Assembly (NCBI RefSeq): GCF_024362695.1
Contig: NC_065405.1
Location: forward strand, 3,666,672-3,730,671
DNA: 64,000 bases
Direction: 5' to 3'
Origin: Pectinophora gossypiella
Taxonomy: Eukaryota > Arthropoda > Insecta > Lepidoptera > Gelechiidae
Part shown: positions 51,231-61,963 of the stretch, in pieces
Layout of the letters: each line of letters begins with the position of its first letter
Position numbering within the stretch: the stretch's first letter is position 1
The notes under the pieces: model-generated
Seen by the model: only the letters and a program-made list of their open reading frames with translations
What the model was told of the DNA's origin: nothing
Database searches by the model: none
Made by a program: the position numbers and the translations under genes

Positions 51231-53463
51231 ACATAAGTTATGTAAGCGAGTAAATCAGCAAGCTTATCAATTTACTTTTGCTGCAAAATATCTAAACAAT
51301 TAGTAGAATTATCTCTATTCCAGGCTTCAAAAGAACAAAGTCTGCGCAGTACGTATCGGCCATCATTTTCGAAATTACATTATTCAGAGAACGGAAACTA
51401 TTTAGAGATATCGAGTTAGCCATCCAATGAATCCATCTATTAAAGCCCCGGAAATGGTTCGCTTAGAATAGTAGAGTATTTCGTAAAAGAAAAATGTGTC
51501 TCTTTATAGACTTACGGTATCAAAGGAACTGAAGCGACGAACACGATTTTTATTATCAAAGGCAGTTTGTTTGAGAAAATACCTACACGACTTGATTTTA
51601 ATAAGGACACTATACATGTGTTTATGTTTTAAGAAATCTTAACATCAGAGATGTGTGGTTTCAATTGGTACCGAAGTAAATATATGTTGCCAGCAGAAAA
51701 TTTATGGAACACAAGTACGTCAATTTTAGGCAGCAATTTGGAAAACCCTCCCAAAATGTAATATTGGCCAATAACTTAAGTTGAGAATTAAGTTGTCAGC
51801 ACACATCAAACGGGTTGCGTATTAGCGAAACGCCATTTTATTAAGTCGTTTTAAAATTAACAGTTGACAATCATGCGTCCCTTTCCTTTTCGGATTAGAA
51901 AATGACTTATTATTAGGTGTGGAGGAATCGGGGATAATAAGTACCGTAAAAACAAAAAAGAAGACCTTATTTATTTATTATTATTATTAAGCCTTAAGAA
52001 ACACTAGTATAAATGCAATGTCCTGCAAAATTGCATAAGCAATTTGACTGCAAGATCAGTCATAGACCTATATCTATCTAGTGTCTTTACCCAACAATTT
52101 CGCACCGAGGTTGTGTGGATCTAATTATTATCTTCACAGTAAAGCTCATCAATCTACATTTCCCTCTGTGTAGTCTGTGTGACTGTGTTTTCCGCGAACA
52201 CAGATGGCGTACACGCTCTAGTTGTGCGTTTTAATCAACCATTTATCTACGACATTGCGCGTTAGACGCACGCGTAATGCACACGTAACACGCACGCATG
52301 TAATACTGTCTGAATTGATCATTATAAAGTTATAGTGTGTGACATAATTGTCGATAACGAGAAGATACACACGAAATATAATGAATAATGACTTATAATG
52401 ATTTCGTCTTCCTTACCTCGCTATACCCTTTACGTAATATGTGGCCAAAATTAAAAAAAGCAAAGTTACTCCGATTCTAAATTAGTAGCCTAATTTAGTA
52501 ACAAGACATATGGCCCCATCTATGAATAACCATTTTAACGTTTGACACTTTTTATTCAGATATCCACAACACTCGATTCAAACAGTTTTGGTTGTTGAGT
52601 AATTTATTACAATTTTGAGCTTGTGTTTAATGATAACGTTTAAATTTTATTTAGCTGATATTTGGTGTAAAACGTAATGGATTCTATACCTTCAGGTTAG
52701 TTTATTATTTCTGTATTACTAAACAGTTTACATTACTTGCGATGTTATAGATATGTAAGTTTGAAGAGAAGTGTATATTTTAACAGTTTTTTTTGTTTTA
52801 CTCAGTGAAAACGTTCATACTCAATCGCACTCAACCCGTTTCTTTTACATATTTCGAAAGAACATATCTATAGCTTTCATATGACACCGAAATTTGCTGC
52901 GTCTATCTGCGTCACCTAAACAACATAGTGCAAAACTTACAATGTATACTAATTTATAAAATACTCATAATATTTTTTTCAGGCATAGCATTCCAATTAG
53001 TCGAAGAGAATTATTGAGTTATATTACTTAACGGGTGAATCTAATAACCACGAGATACAATTTCAACGCTTAGTTACAAAAGTTCGGGAAAAAACACACT
53101 GTGAAGATGAATACCCAAACTATATCAAACAAGAGTTGTTTCACTTTATTTCTCAGTATAAACAGAAGTGGCAAAGTGTTTCACGAACTAATAGTTTTGC
53201 TTTTTAAAGCACCTCAACCTATTATTTTAGACATACTACAGCAATATATAGGCATAACAGACTTGACGTAATTTTGGCCAATTTTTGAGCGAATTTCACC
53301 AGTGTGCCGCATCATAAATCTTATTCGTAAGTATTTCCTTCTCTCTTCATACGCGAACCATCTAAACACGACACCATTTCCCTTCTAGAGATATACCATT
53401 TTCACAGGCTTTCAAAATGATGGGTTTACTAGAACTTTTAAACCGTCCGAAGGGCTTTCAATA
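51231..53463. other. unannotated AT-rich DNA
   Basis: No gene recognised. One AGATGGCGTA motif lies at 52202-52211. Short AT- and CA-rich stretches are present. Confidence 0.4.
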
Positions 53464-53507
53464 ATACAAGTATTATACAAGTATTATACAAGTATTATAC
53501 AAGTATT
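53464..53507. repeat. tandem repeat, 4 x 11 bp
   Basis: Four exact copies of atacaagtatt in a head-to-tail array, followed by atata. Confidence 0.95.
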
Positions 53508-53524
53508 ATATAGGTACTTCAGTC

Positions 53525-53620
53525 AATGACTAGTAGAGTCCGACCGAAACTAGGTTAAAGGGCCGTCTTAGTTTCGGCCGAAAACGAAACCGAAACTTCC
53601 ATAAATATAAGTTCACATTT
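53525..53620. repeat. CCGAAAC-rich repeat with an inverted stem
   Basis: The string ccgaccgaaactag faces cttagtttcggccg across a short spacer, giving an imperfect stem, and gaaaccgaaac follows. It looks like an interspersed repeat end; the family is unknown. Confidence 0.4.
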
Positions 53621-54249
53621 TAGTGGATAAAACAAATAATGAACGATTTACAAAAAAATATTTGATTAAGTACGTATATTTTTGTTTTTTAAAAGGCTGA
53701 ATGACGTATATGCGTTTGCATATAATACATTATGTCATTGACTAGTAAAAACAAACATTGAGCATTGTAACCCAACACGTATACTTTACAATCCTACAAT
53801 AGTTTACGTAGAAATAACCACTGCATTGCGGACTCCGATTCCACGAAAACACGTGGTTCGTTCCCACTGTATGACGGATAAAAATATATTTTTGTACTGC
53901 CTTATCTTTTTGTAAGTTTTCTTTTTTAAATATATTTATGATTTCTTCTTGGTAAAGAAGATAGAATACGGTACCTATTGATCTTTTTCGAATTTATTTA
54001 TTTATTTATTTGGCTCACAAAACAGGTTGGGATTACAACACTAAAAATTGGTACAAAAAAAGAATGTTTTGAACTAGATCCCAGCCCAAGACATGTGTGC
54101 TCAGCGTAGCCAAATGTTACGAAGCTTGTACGGAATGTTTGTTGCGGCATCTAGTTTTACAAAATACATAAAACGTAAATGTACCAGGTGCATTACCAGC
54201 AAGAAGATTTCAGGAAGATTTTTATTTGTCTGTTTTATATTACTGAGAA
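53621..54249. other. unannotated AT-rich DNA with a (TTTA)n run
   Basis: A TTTA microsatellite of about five units sits at 53991-54012. Nothing else is recognised. Confidence 0.5.
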
Positions 54250-54557
54250 GGCCGTCATAGGCCAGTCGGAACAGTGCTTTACTCTCACTGTGTGGTCGCA
54301 GGTTCTAATCCAGTACGGGCCTAAACCATTGATTTCATCACGTTTGGATCATACATAAATTGTTATCATGTGCTCAGGTGAAGGAAAACATCGTGCATTC
54401 TCGGGAAATGTTATGTGTATGGGCTGGTTTTCCCATAGCGGATTGGAAGGTCAGGTAGGCAGTCGCTTCTGTGAAAAACCGGACCTGTCAAATCTTCAGG
54501 TTAGGTAAGCGGACCCTGTGAACACGGGATAAAGCTAGGAAGATGTTTTTTTTTTTT
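54250..54557 (+). mobile_element. SINE-A, copy 1
   Basis: A degraded tRNA-like head (ggccgtcataggcc ... B box ggtcgcaggttctaatcc) is followed by a body. The body carries gaaggaaaacatcgtgcatt, gggctggttttcccat, gcagtcgcttctgtgaaaaa and ccggacctgtcaaatcttca, and ends aagctaggaagatg with a T run. A second copy lies at 58965-59319. Together they define a tRNA-derived SINE family. Confidence 0.75.
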
Positions 54558-54867
54558 ATTTTTGTTACATAATGCCGCATCTAAGTTAATTAGTGGTTGT
54601 TTTTTGGTAGCGGTTGCCTAGAAGATCTTTAGAGCAACAAGCAATTACTGTAACCATGTATAATGCCTGTATGTTAAAATTAAGTTCCGTGCAATAAATT
54701 ATATTTGAATTGATTTGGATGATATTTTCATTTCTTCTTCAGCCAAACCACCTTGCGAAATGACATAGATTCAAATAATGTAAAATTGACCTTCAACAAG
54801 TTTATCCATGGTAATTAAGTTGATGACTACTTTTTTTATTATTTACATAAAACTTAAACATAAACAT

Positions 54868-54948
54868 CCTATATACGTCCCACTGCTGGGCACAGGACAC
54901 CGGAAGGGGTATGGAGCATACTCCACCACGCTGCTCCAATGCGGGTTT
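54868..54948 (-). repeat. LINE-tail fragment (GTCCCACTGCTGGGC type)
   Basis: It runs atatacgtcccactgctggg, cacaggacaccggaagg, then tatggagcatactccaccac and gctgctccaatgcggg. It is a well-conserved retroelement 3' piece on the minus strand. Fragments also lie at 24001-24034 and at 55770-55840 (plus orientation, diverged). Confidence 0.65.
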
Positions 54949-55339
54949 TTTTTATTTATTAAATTTTAATACTAAATACATATACAATTTAGCAATACCC
55001 TGCAAAACGTTTAAACATTTTGTCTTTATTTATTTCTGATATAAAAAATAAAACTACAATAGCTACATATAAAATACAACTGAAAGAGAATGTATATAAG
55101 CGTTGCTACACCGCGACGTAGCGAGTTATCGCCAGTCTATTTTTAGCAATGACAGAATGTTTACGTTTTTATCACGAAACCCTGAAGCGGGGAAGAATAA
55201 GACCGCATGGACTTTGAACTTTGAAGCTCGCTTGAAAAATAAGTTGTTTTTTTTTGTGAGTCGCAAGTTATTTATACGATGTACCTATTGGCGATCACAG
55301 ACGCAACTAAAACTACGTTATATTGAGCTAGTTTTAGAA

Positions 55340-55412
55340 GTGGTCCAGTGGGAGAGCGTTGTGCTCACGATCCGGAGGTCCCGGGTTTAAGATCCGGCGG
55401 GGACAATTTAAC
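55340..55412 (+). mobile_element. SINE-B head (tRNA-like), separated from its body
   Basis: A box (tggtccagtgggagagcg) and B box (ggtcccgggtttaagatcc) correspond to the tRNA-derived head of the intact SINE at 59983-60310. It is followed by aatttaacaaaaaaagg and then by foreign DNA, so the body is displaced. Confidence 0.75.
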
Positions 55413-55650
55413 AAAAAAAGGAATAAAAAAAACATTGTTTGAGGTTTACGTTGTTATTATCGTAATAAAAACACATAATACTGGTGGTTACAGTGTTGAA
55501 ATATCGGGATTCTCATATCCCTGTTTTAAACGCGGTAAGAACCCGTTATTATGTGTTTTAATTAACATAATATTGGGTTCTTACCATATCCCTGATTTTA
55601 ACGCGGTAAGAAATCGGTATTGTGTTTTCATTATAATAAAAAAAAAAAAA
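55413..55650. repeat. insertion within SINE-B with a 71-bp-period direct repeat
   Basis: Two related units start atatccctg at 55515 and 55586, each continuing into acgcggtaagaa. Between them ggtaagaaccc and gggttcttacc form an 11-bp inverted pair. The block ends in a run of about 12 A residues at 55638-55650. It separates the SINE head from gtccctattttggtcaagtc, the start of the body. Confidence 0.6.
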
Positions 55651-55654
55651 TATG

Positions 55655-55765
55655 AGACTGTCCCTATTTTGGTCAAGTCAAGACATTGCAGGCTGACTCT
55701 CTTGAAAATCTGAAAAAGTAACATTTTTCGTGTTTCAGACGGTAAGTAAGTTAAGCCGTTGGACC
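55655..55765 (+). mobile_element. SINE-B body fragment, diverged
   Basis: This stretch reads gtccctattttggtca, gacattgcaggctgac and, later, gttaagccgttggacccgg, in the order of the intact copy but with substitutions and small indels. It then runs into a LINE-tail fragment instead of the SINE end. Confidence 0.65.
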
Positions 55766-55769
55766 CGGC

Positions 55770-55840
55770 AGCGGCGTGGTGGAGTACGGTCCACACCTTT
55801 GCGTGGCTCTCCCTACCCCTATACTACCTACAGGCGTGAT
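55770..55840 (+). repeat. LINE-tail fragment
   Basis: gcgtggtggagtacggtcca is the plus-strand counterpart of the tactccaccac segment at 54920-54935. Next come tgcgtggctctccctacccc and ctacaggcgtgattt, a common lepidopteran retroelement ending. Confidence 0.5.
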
Positions 55841-56084
55841 TTGTCTGCCTAACAATATAAAATACAGACTACAAATATTGAACTTCGCTACTGATTTAAT
55901 ATTTGCAGTTGTTTGTTGGTTGTGCTAATATGAATACAAGTTGATAAGCCCATCCTGGTTCTCCAACCACCTATTTCGATGTAAAAAATAAAATAGATTT
56001 GGAGATTATAATTCAATATTACAATTCACTATTTGTGACGCTAGGTTTATACTACTTATACTAAATAAATAGTACGTTAAGCTG

Positions 56085-56222
56085 CTGTACTTACTGATGT
56101 AAGTAAGTAGTCGTTATTTAAGTCATGTCAGGGGCCTTTGGCGGCTCAATAGTAACCCTGACACCAGGGTTGATGAGGTTGGTAATCCACCTCACAACGC
56201 ATACAAGAGAAGAATAAATAAA
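56085..56222 (+). mobile_element. SINE-B 3' body and end
   Basis: It contains actgatgtaagtaagtagtc, catgtcaggggcctttggcg, gctcaatagtaaccctgaca and gatgaggttggtaatccacc, ending in an AATAAATAAATAG tail. It is the well-preserved 3' half without a head. Confidence 0.85.
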
Positions 56223-56453
56223 TAGTATGTTTCATTAGTTCCGTAAAATTAAAAAAATAATTCATCATTCATTGAAAGGTTTACTGACCCAGCGGTAAAT
56301 AAAATGAGTGAATTCTGTTAGACAGCAAGACGCTTAACCCTGAAGGTCTCTGTATAGTCAACAACAACTGTCTATAATTACAAGGAAAATCTTCTGTATA
56401 CTACCGCCACCTCGGGGCTTTACGAAGTACTAGAGTCTTACCATTGTCATGTA

Positions 56454-56567
56454 CCGCCATCTAGCGGATTTATTCGGAACTACGTGATAAGCTACGTAAC
56501 ATTTGCCATGGCTTATATTACGTGTCTGTTGCATACGCAATACTAAGTAAAGCTACTAGATGGCGCT
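56454..56567. promoter_or_regulatory. pair of CTCF-like AGATGGCG motifs
   Basis: AGATGGCGG on the minus strand at 56454-56462 faces AGATGGCGCT on the plus strand at 56558-56567. A related AGGTGGCGG (minus) lies at about 56405-56413. The motif resembles the conserved insect/vertebrate CTCF core. Occupancy is not shown. Confidence 0.3.
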
Positions 56568-56583
56568 GTGACGAAGAGTTCAT

Positions 56584-56621
56584 ACAGATTTCACTTCTGT
56601 TTCAAGAGAAGTGAAATCTGT
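56584..56621. repeat. hairpin with 15-bp perfect arms
   Basis: acagatttcacttct (56584-56598) and agaagtgaaatctgt (56607-56621) flank an 8-base loop. Confidence 0.9.
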
Positions 56622-56817
56622 AATCAAGAGAATAAAAAAATATTTAATAACAAATTTTATAATACCTGCCTAAATTATATTATATCAAAACCACGACGTT
56701 AGAAAGTTCTTGTTGAGCTTTCTAAATTTTCACCTTGTATTGAAGTTATTATTAAAAATATTATGTATAAACTCAAAAATATTGTACTATAAGAAAAATA
56801 TTATAAAATCACAAAAC

Positions 56818-56823
56818 AAAAAA
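56818..56823 (-). terminator. Pol III terminator of tRNA-Lys
   Basis: Six T residues on the minus strand lie four bases past the tRNA 3' end. Confidence 0.85.
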
Positions 56824-56827
56824 GAGC

Positions 56828-56900
56828 CGCCCGAACAGGGACTTGAACCCTGGACCCTTGGATTAAAAGTCCAATGCTCTACCGACTGAGCTATCCGGGC
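56828..56900 (-). tRNA. tRNA-Lys (UUU)
   Basis: The 73-base cloverleaf is complete. The acceptor stem GCCCGGA pairs with TTCGGGC (one G-T pair), with discriminator G. The D-arm GCTC...GAGC, anticodon arm TTGGA-CTTTTAA-TCCAA and T-arm CAGGG-TTCAAGT-CCCTG all pair perfectly. The anticodon TTT (plus-strand 56865-56867) gives lysine. There is no intron and no encoded CCA. Internal A and B boxes are canonical, and a run of six T residues a few bases downstream (plus-strand A run at 56818-56823) is a normal RNA polymerase III terminator. Everything needed for function is intact. Confidence 0.98.
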
Positions 56901-58607
56901 TCATACCATACGTGTTGTAAATTCGATACCCATTCGGATGGCTCAGATATTACACAATCATTCGATTATGATGAAGAGTTTATTTGAGATAGGTTATCCG
57001 AAATATTGAACTGGAGACCGCGTCACGGGAACCACGAGCTAAATATTTCAACTGACATTTCATGATACTAAACTAATTTGCTATAAATAATTGTAGGCAA
57101 TATTATAATTTTATGAAACCTGTTGATAATAATTTATTAACTTTGAATCCTATATTTCTTTTTGTGCATTTTAGTAATATTAATTTTATGAAAAGATTTG
57201 TTATAAAATTTACGCGTGACATCTGTAGAGAACAGTGGAACTACTAACGTTAACTTTAGTACCGCTACTCGACGTTAGATGGCGCTACTAGCTAACACTA
57301 CACTAGTTTTCGTAATCCTGTGCAATTTTCGGCAGAACTTACGATATCGTTTGTAATACATGTGCTATTCTAAAAAGAACGTAATAAAATTACTACTTTA
57401 CTAGGTGTTTTAATTTTTGAATTATTGAAACTTAGTATTATTATCATAAGTCAAAGATGAAAGTGGTGAGATATTAAGTAAAAAAAAAAACAAACACGTC
57501 ACAGTAGCCTTGCCAGCAAACGTTGAACTGAACTTCAACTTCAAACCCTGAGAGGACGATCTGCTCGCCACGGCTTCTTAGTCACGCTAAATGTGTCATC
57601 ATACCACTTTGAACCAACTTCGAAAATGAAGTCTTTTTGCCTGTGTTGAATGGTTCACAGTTATGCCTTATAGCTATGTAACAACCTGTTACTTATATTA
57701 GAATTTTATATATAAGTAAAAGGCGAAAGAATACACGTTATTACCAGAAATAAATGGTATGAAGACACTGATTGTCCAGACTATAGTATAGTAGGTACCT
57801 ACTATTTTTATTAAAACTAAGTTACTATAATACCTACTACTGCTATTGTTGTTACTTACTAGAAAATAAAAGTAAAAAAATGGTATAAATAAAAAATGTT
57901 TTTAGTAGAATTTTACGAATCTACATTCTAGACACTCACTACTTATGAAAGAATGTTATAGTTTACCCTTATAATAATAATTGCTGTAATTATTTGTAAA
58001 TTTGACAATATAGGTAAATCGAGTCTATAACACGAACAGTTCGTAACAATTCTACTAAAAAACGAAACGTAACGCGTCAAGTTGCGTTTGAGGAAACGTA
58101 TCTTCAATAATGTGATAATAATAATAACCGGTTGTTAGTTTACGATACCTAATTAAAACCGAGTACAGGGTCACCCGGGTACAATTGTACTTGTTCGGAG
58201 CCAAATGCAATCACCTGGTTGAAACCAAGAGAAAAAAAAACAATGGAAAAAAGTAAAAAAAAGTTGACCGTACCGTGTCATTGTAATAAGGTGAGATTTT
58301 GGCCACAATAAGCCATTTTTATGAGTGTTTAGTTGCTTGCAGTAACCGTATTAAGCTTTTATACGACTACGCGGATTTCTATGAAAAATACCTAATAAAA
58401 TTTATTTTATTATTGACTCGAATATTCCTTAAATTGATAACAATCTTTTTCGTATTATACGGCAATTATCTAGTATGATACACATAACAATTTAATGCAT
58501 TTATAACGAGTTATTTATACGAATCTATTTTTAGTGATAGATACGAATACTAAAACGAGGACAGGAAAGAGGCCTTAGTACAATGACGGTACGGAGACAT
58601 TCATTCC
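56901..58607. other. unannotated AT-rich DNA
   Basis: No gene recognised. One AGATGGCGCT motif lies at 57277-57286. Confidence 0.4.
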
Positions 58608-58900
58608 TATAAAATAGCGCGAACATACTTCACATCACATTGACGAATCACATTTACTAGTGAAAGTTGAAAGTGCTTTTTAGTAAACACTAAATAGGTT
58701 AAAAGTTAGTGCTTTTAACGGCGAAAGTGTACCGCGATTGGCACTTTTCGGTGGCTTCTGTTCTCTCGCCAATCTTCAAAATTATATGCCTCTCGGGCAC
58801 TTGCAAAAAATGGGGGCGTGCTCTAGTCATGTTCGATAAACGAGATTCGTCAATAGGCACCATTTTATAAGCGAGTGACTCACAGCGAACGGCAGTCTGT
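58608..58900 (+). promoter_or_regulatory. possible promoter region
   Basis: TATAAAA lies at 58608-58614. A second TATAAG at 58866-58871 is followed 22 bases later by GGCAGTCT (A at 58894), close to the insect TATA-to-CAGT spacing. No matching exon was found downstream before SINE-A, so support is weak. Confidence 0.2.
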
Positions 58901-58964
58901 CATACCTGGAACGAAATGAAAAGTTGGTCAGTACATCATTCATTAGGATATTTCAACATTATAC

Positions 58965-59319
58965 TTAGGTAATTAGGAACGCTTGACTCTCACTTTGAGG
59001 TCGCAGGTTCCAATCCGAACACATAATGTTTCGAACTTAAATGATCATCTTAGCGGTGGAGGAAAACATCGCGAGGAAACCCACATACCCGAGAAACGCG
59101 TTTCGGAGGTACTATGTAACCTATCCTATCTTATTCTATCGTGTGGGTTGTGACATGGCTCATGTAACGACTACTTACCCTAAACCTATCCCATTATTGA
59201 GCTGGATTTCCCTTCGGGTTAGAATGTCAGACAGGCAGACGCTTCTGTTGAAAATGGGACCTGTCAAACCCTAAGGAAAGCGAATCCAGTCAAAACGGGA
59301 TGACGCTAGGAAAATGATA
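58965..59319 (+). mobile_element. SINE-A, copy 2, with an internal SINE-B remnant
   Basis: It starts with the B-box-like ggtcgcaggttccaatccg and continues with ggaggaaaacatcgcgagga, acccgagaaacgcgtttcgg, ccttcgggttagaatgtcag and ggacctgtcaaacc, ending gacgctaggaaaatgat. Between about 59128 and 59185 it carries ttctatcgtgtgggttgtga and ctcatgtaacgactactta, which are minus-strand pieces of SINE-B. This is a composite copy. Confidence 0.75.
59128..59185 (-). mobile_element. SINE-B remnant nested in SINE-A
   Basis: The reverse complement matches two separated pieces of SINE-B: its 3' end (tcacaacccacacgatagaa) and the gtagtcgttacatgag segment. The sequence between them is deleted. Confidence 0.55.
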
Positions 59320-59392
59320 TAGGAACATGCCATAATATAGACATATTAAAAATCGCAGCAAAGGCGACTTCAACGCGAGCTTAAAATATACA

Positions 59393-59500
59393 TACGTATA
59401 CATAAACTCACGCCTATTTCCCACCGGTGTAAGCAGAGACTATGAAATTCTATTTGCTTCTTACTTCTCTTGCTTCCTCCACATTCATCAACCTCATCAT
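59393..59500 (-). pseudogene. LINE-tail fragment (reverse-transcriptase C-terminus)
   Basis: Reverse-complement of the same end as at 27165-27365: gaggaagcaagagaagtaag through gtctctgcttacaccggtgg to ataggcgtgagtttatg. Only the final part is present. Confidence 0.65.
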
Positions 59501-59714
59501 GGAATCTTAATTTCATAGACTTATTTTCCAATTACATGTATATGGATCGGAACACTAATCTAGACACACAATAAATGTCGTAACATAAATCTTGTAAGTG
59601 TATTAAGTTATAAAATTCAATAGTACTTGCGTAACTAAGAGATTCGTTAAAAGTATAAGTGCTGCAAAAAAGAAATGTACATATCAATCAGCTCAAGTTT
59701 GAAAATAAATGAGC

Positions 59715-59780
59715 GACTTTTCAGGCTACGTTCACCAAGAACAATATAGATGGCGTTGTACAGCTTTAACTTGATAATTA
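59715..59780 (+). repeat. dispersed repeat carrying AGATGGCG, copy 2
   Basis: Shares cttttcaggctacgttcacc, caatatagatggcg and tgtacag with the copies at 49183-49250 and 60375-60440. Its core is AGATGGCGTT at 59748-59757. Confidence 0.7.
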
Positions 59781-59982
59781 CCTATTTTCTCATTACTAGG
59801 GTACATAATTATTCCAAAATACAATGTTATGTCAGAGGCATATATCAAAATTATTCTTGTTTCATATTTGGATCACATTATGTATAGAATTATGTCGCTA
59901 CCTATATTGCTTCTTTTTATTTGGATTAGAATAATAATGGATGTGATAAAAAGGGTCATCATTTAATTTTATAACTAAAAGC

Positions 59983-60310
59983 GGCCTCCGTGGTCCTGTG
60001 GTTGAGCGTTGGACTCACGATCCGGAGGTCCTGGGTTCGATTCCCAGTGGGGACATATCACAAAAAATACTTTGTGGTCCCTAGTTTGGTTAGGACATTG
60101 CAGGCTGATCACCTGATTGTCCGAAAGTAAGACGATCCGTGCTTCGGAAGGCACGTTAAGCCGTTGGTCCCGGTTACTACTTACTGTGTAAGTACTTAGT
60201 CGTTATAAATGAGTCATGTCAGGGGCCTTTGGCGGCTCAATAGTAACCCTGACACCAGGGTTGATGAGGTTAGTAATTCGCCTCAAAAACCCACACGATA
60301 GAAGAAGAAG
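59983..60310 (+). mobile_element. SINE-B, full-length copy with 12-bp TSD
   Basis: This roughly 328-base tRNA-derived SINE has an A-box-like region (tggtcctgtggttgagcgtt) and a B box (ggtcctgggttcgattccc) in its head. The body includes gcaggctgatcacctgattg, gacgatccgtgcttcggaag, cacgttaagccgttggtccc, ggggcctttggcggctcaat and gatgaggttagtaattcgcc. It ends (GAA)n. It is bounded by identical copies of ataactaaaagc at 59971-59982 and 60311-60322. The perfect duplication and well-kept Pol III boxes suggest a recent insertion. Confidence 0.95.
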
Positions 60311-60374
60311 ATAACTAAAAGCAAAAAATAAAAGATGCATAATATGTCTGTTATTCGTGAAGTTAGAAAGTTAA

Positions 60375-60440
60375 ACGAAGGAAAATCTGTACAGCGCCAT
60401 CTATATTGTTTTTGAGGAGCGTAAGACTGGAAAGTCCATC
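60375..60440 (-). repeat. dispersed repeat carrying AGATGGCGCT, copy 3
   Basis: Inverted relative to the other two. On the plus strand it reads aaaatctgtacagcgccatc, then tatattgtttttgaggagcg and actggaaagtcc. The core motif is at 60393-60402. Confidence 0.75.
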
Positions 60441-61837
60441 GTTGTAGCTTTAAAGATAAGCTACGCCTATTATTTAATATGAATAAGAATTTAAAAAGCG
60501 TACTGTTTAAAATGTGGCCATAGTATCCTTTGATATTGAAATTCTAAGTACTATAAAGGAGCAAGAAGCCTAAAGGTTTTGCACGAATCCTTAATGTTCT
60601 TTGAGATATAGTATCTGTGGTAAACACGTTTATATGCATAATTAATATTATTTCGCTTCTACGTCACTATCACTATTAGAGCATGCCTTTACCTTTCCAT
60701 ATTTTTTGCTTACGTCATTATTTGTATTGTTATCACTATCCAACAAATGGTTTTAAACGATTTCGATTGCGAAATTATGTGCAATAATCATGTGGTCTAT
60801 GTTTGATCACGCTTACCTACCAAATGCCTATTCACTTTTTTGCCGCGGGAATTCATTCGCGGCGTGGACTCTACATTTGCTTCTGAGGGTACTAGGGAGT
60901 CTAAAAAAGACCCGGTCACCAGGCTACATAGCGGTCTAAAAATACTAAGGCATTGTACTTCAAATGCTGACAGCTTACACCCCGTATAACGTAGCACGGT
61001 TAGAATATCTCTTATCCCTTTCGTACTAAGCTGTATACACTTAGTTCGAAAGAGTATATCTTTCGTCTCTTTTGCGCTAGGCGATGTACTATATTTTTAT
61101 CCTGCTGTCATTTTAATCATGCTACGCTATAATGGCATCTACGTCTGAGTGTTAATGGTTTGATGCGAAAGTCTAGCATATGAATACCTTGTTTTACTTA
61201 CAGTAAGTCTACCTAACGATACACGTAATAAAATAGTAATTAGGACCCGGCAACGCCCGGCGACACGCCTGGCTAGACCGAAAGGCAATTCCGACAGAGC
61301 CTCACTGAATGTGTCTATTCGTCAGGCAAGATTAATCAATACGCTTTTAGTCAGTCAAACATTTGTTCAGGATACAATTTCTAATGTCAAAAGTCAGACA
61401 TTACTAGGTTACCTAGATACTTTCGCTTTATTATGTCGATGTGCTAAATGTCGACGTCTTTAGTACATAAATATGTGAACTAGAGAAACCATTTCATTAT
61501 TTTGATGTTTTTGTTGTGACTATTTCGTAAAATTATACGTAAGTAAGTAATCCTGCTAACTGGGTGGGTAAAGTATATAATGAATGGTCACGAGTACTAA
61601 TATGTATGTATACACTTTGATACCATGTCACTTTAACTTTTTTGACAAATTAAACCGTAAGTCTCATTAAATGTCAAATATGATAGTGCCACAGGGTTCT
61701 AAAGTGACAGTGATATTACTCATGACTGTATATGAAAACAGTATTATTGACAATCGAACACGCATATGAAATACTACAATTATTATTATCAGTATTTTTT
61801 GTGTTTTGCACATTTCCTTCACGCCACATACTGATCT
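60441..61837. other. unannotated DNA with one candidate exon-like block
   Basis: A minus-strand frame at 60797-60997 includes SEANVESTPRMNSRGKKVN and a donor-like GTAG|GTAAGCG at about 60819-60825; it may be a repeat or an exon. An imperfect 12-bp stem (tttcgtactaag/cttagttcgaaa) lies at about 61019-61051. Nothing else is recognised. Confidence 0.3.
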
Positions 61838-61963
61838 TCTTCTATCGTGTGGATTACCATGGAGTCAGGGTTATTACTGAGCCGCCATAGGCCCCTGACA
61901 TGACTCATGTAACGACTACGAACTTACATCAGTAAGTAGTAACCGGGACCAAAGGCTTAACGG
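61838..61963 (-). mobile_element. SINE-B 3' part, inverted half of a palindromic pair
   Basis: The reverse complement contains cgttaagcctttggtcccgg, ttactacttactgatg and catgtcaggggcctatggcg, ending at the ccacacgatagaag terminus. It abuts a plus-strand SINE-B piece at 61964 with no spacer. Confidence 0.8.

Noticed and set aside
55103..55713. Overlapping open frames of 95 and 121 codons
   Set aside because: They run through the SINE-B head and the insertion after it, with no protein motif.
56584..56621. MicroRNA precursor
   Set aside because: The arms are only 15 bp and do not match any conserved insect microRNA that I recall.
59041..59274. 77-codon open frame
   Set aside because: It lies wholly inside SINE-A copy 2.
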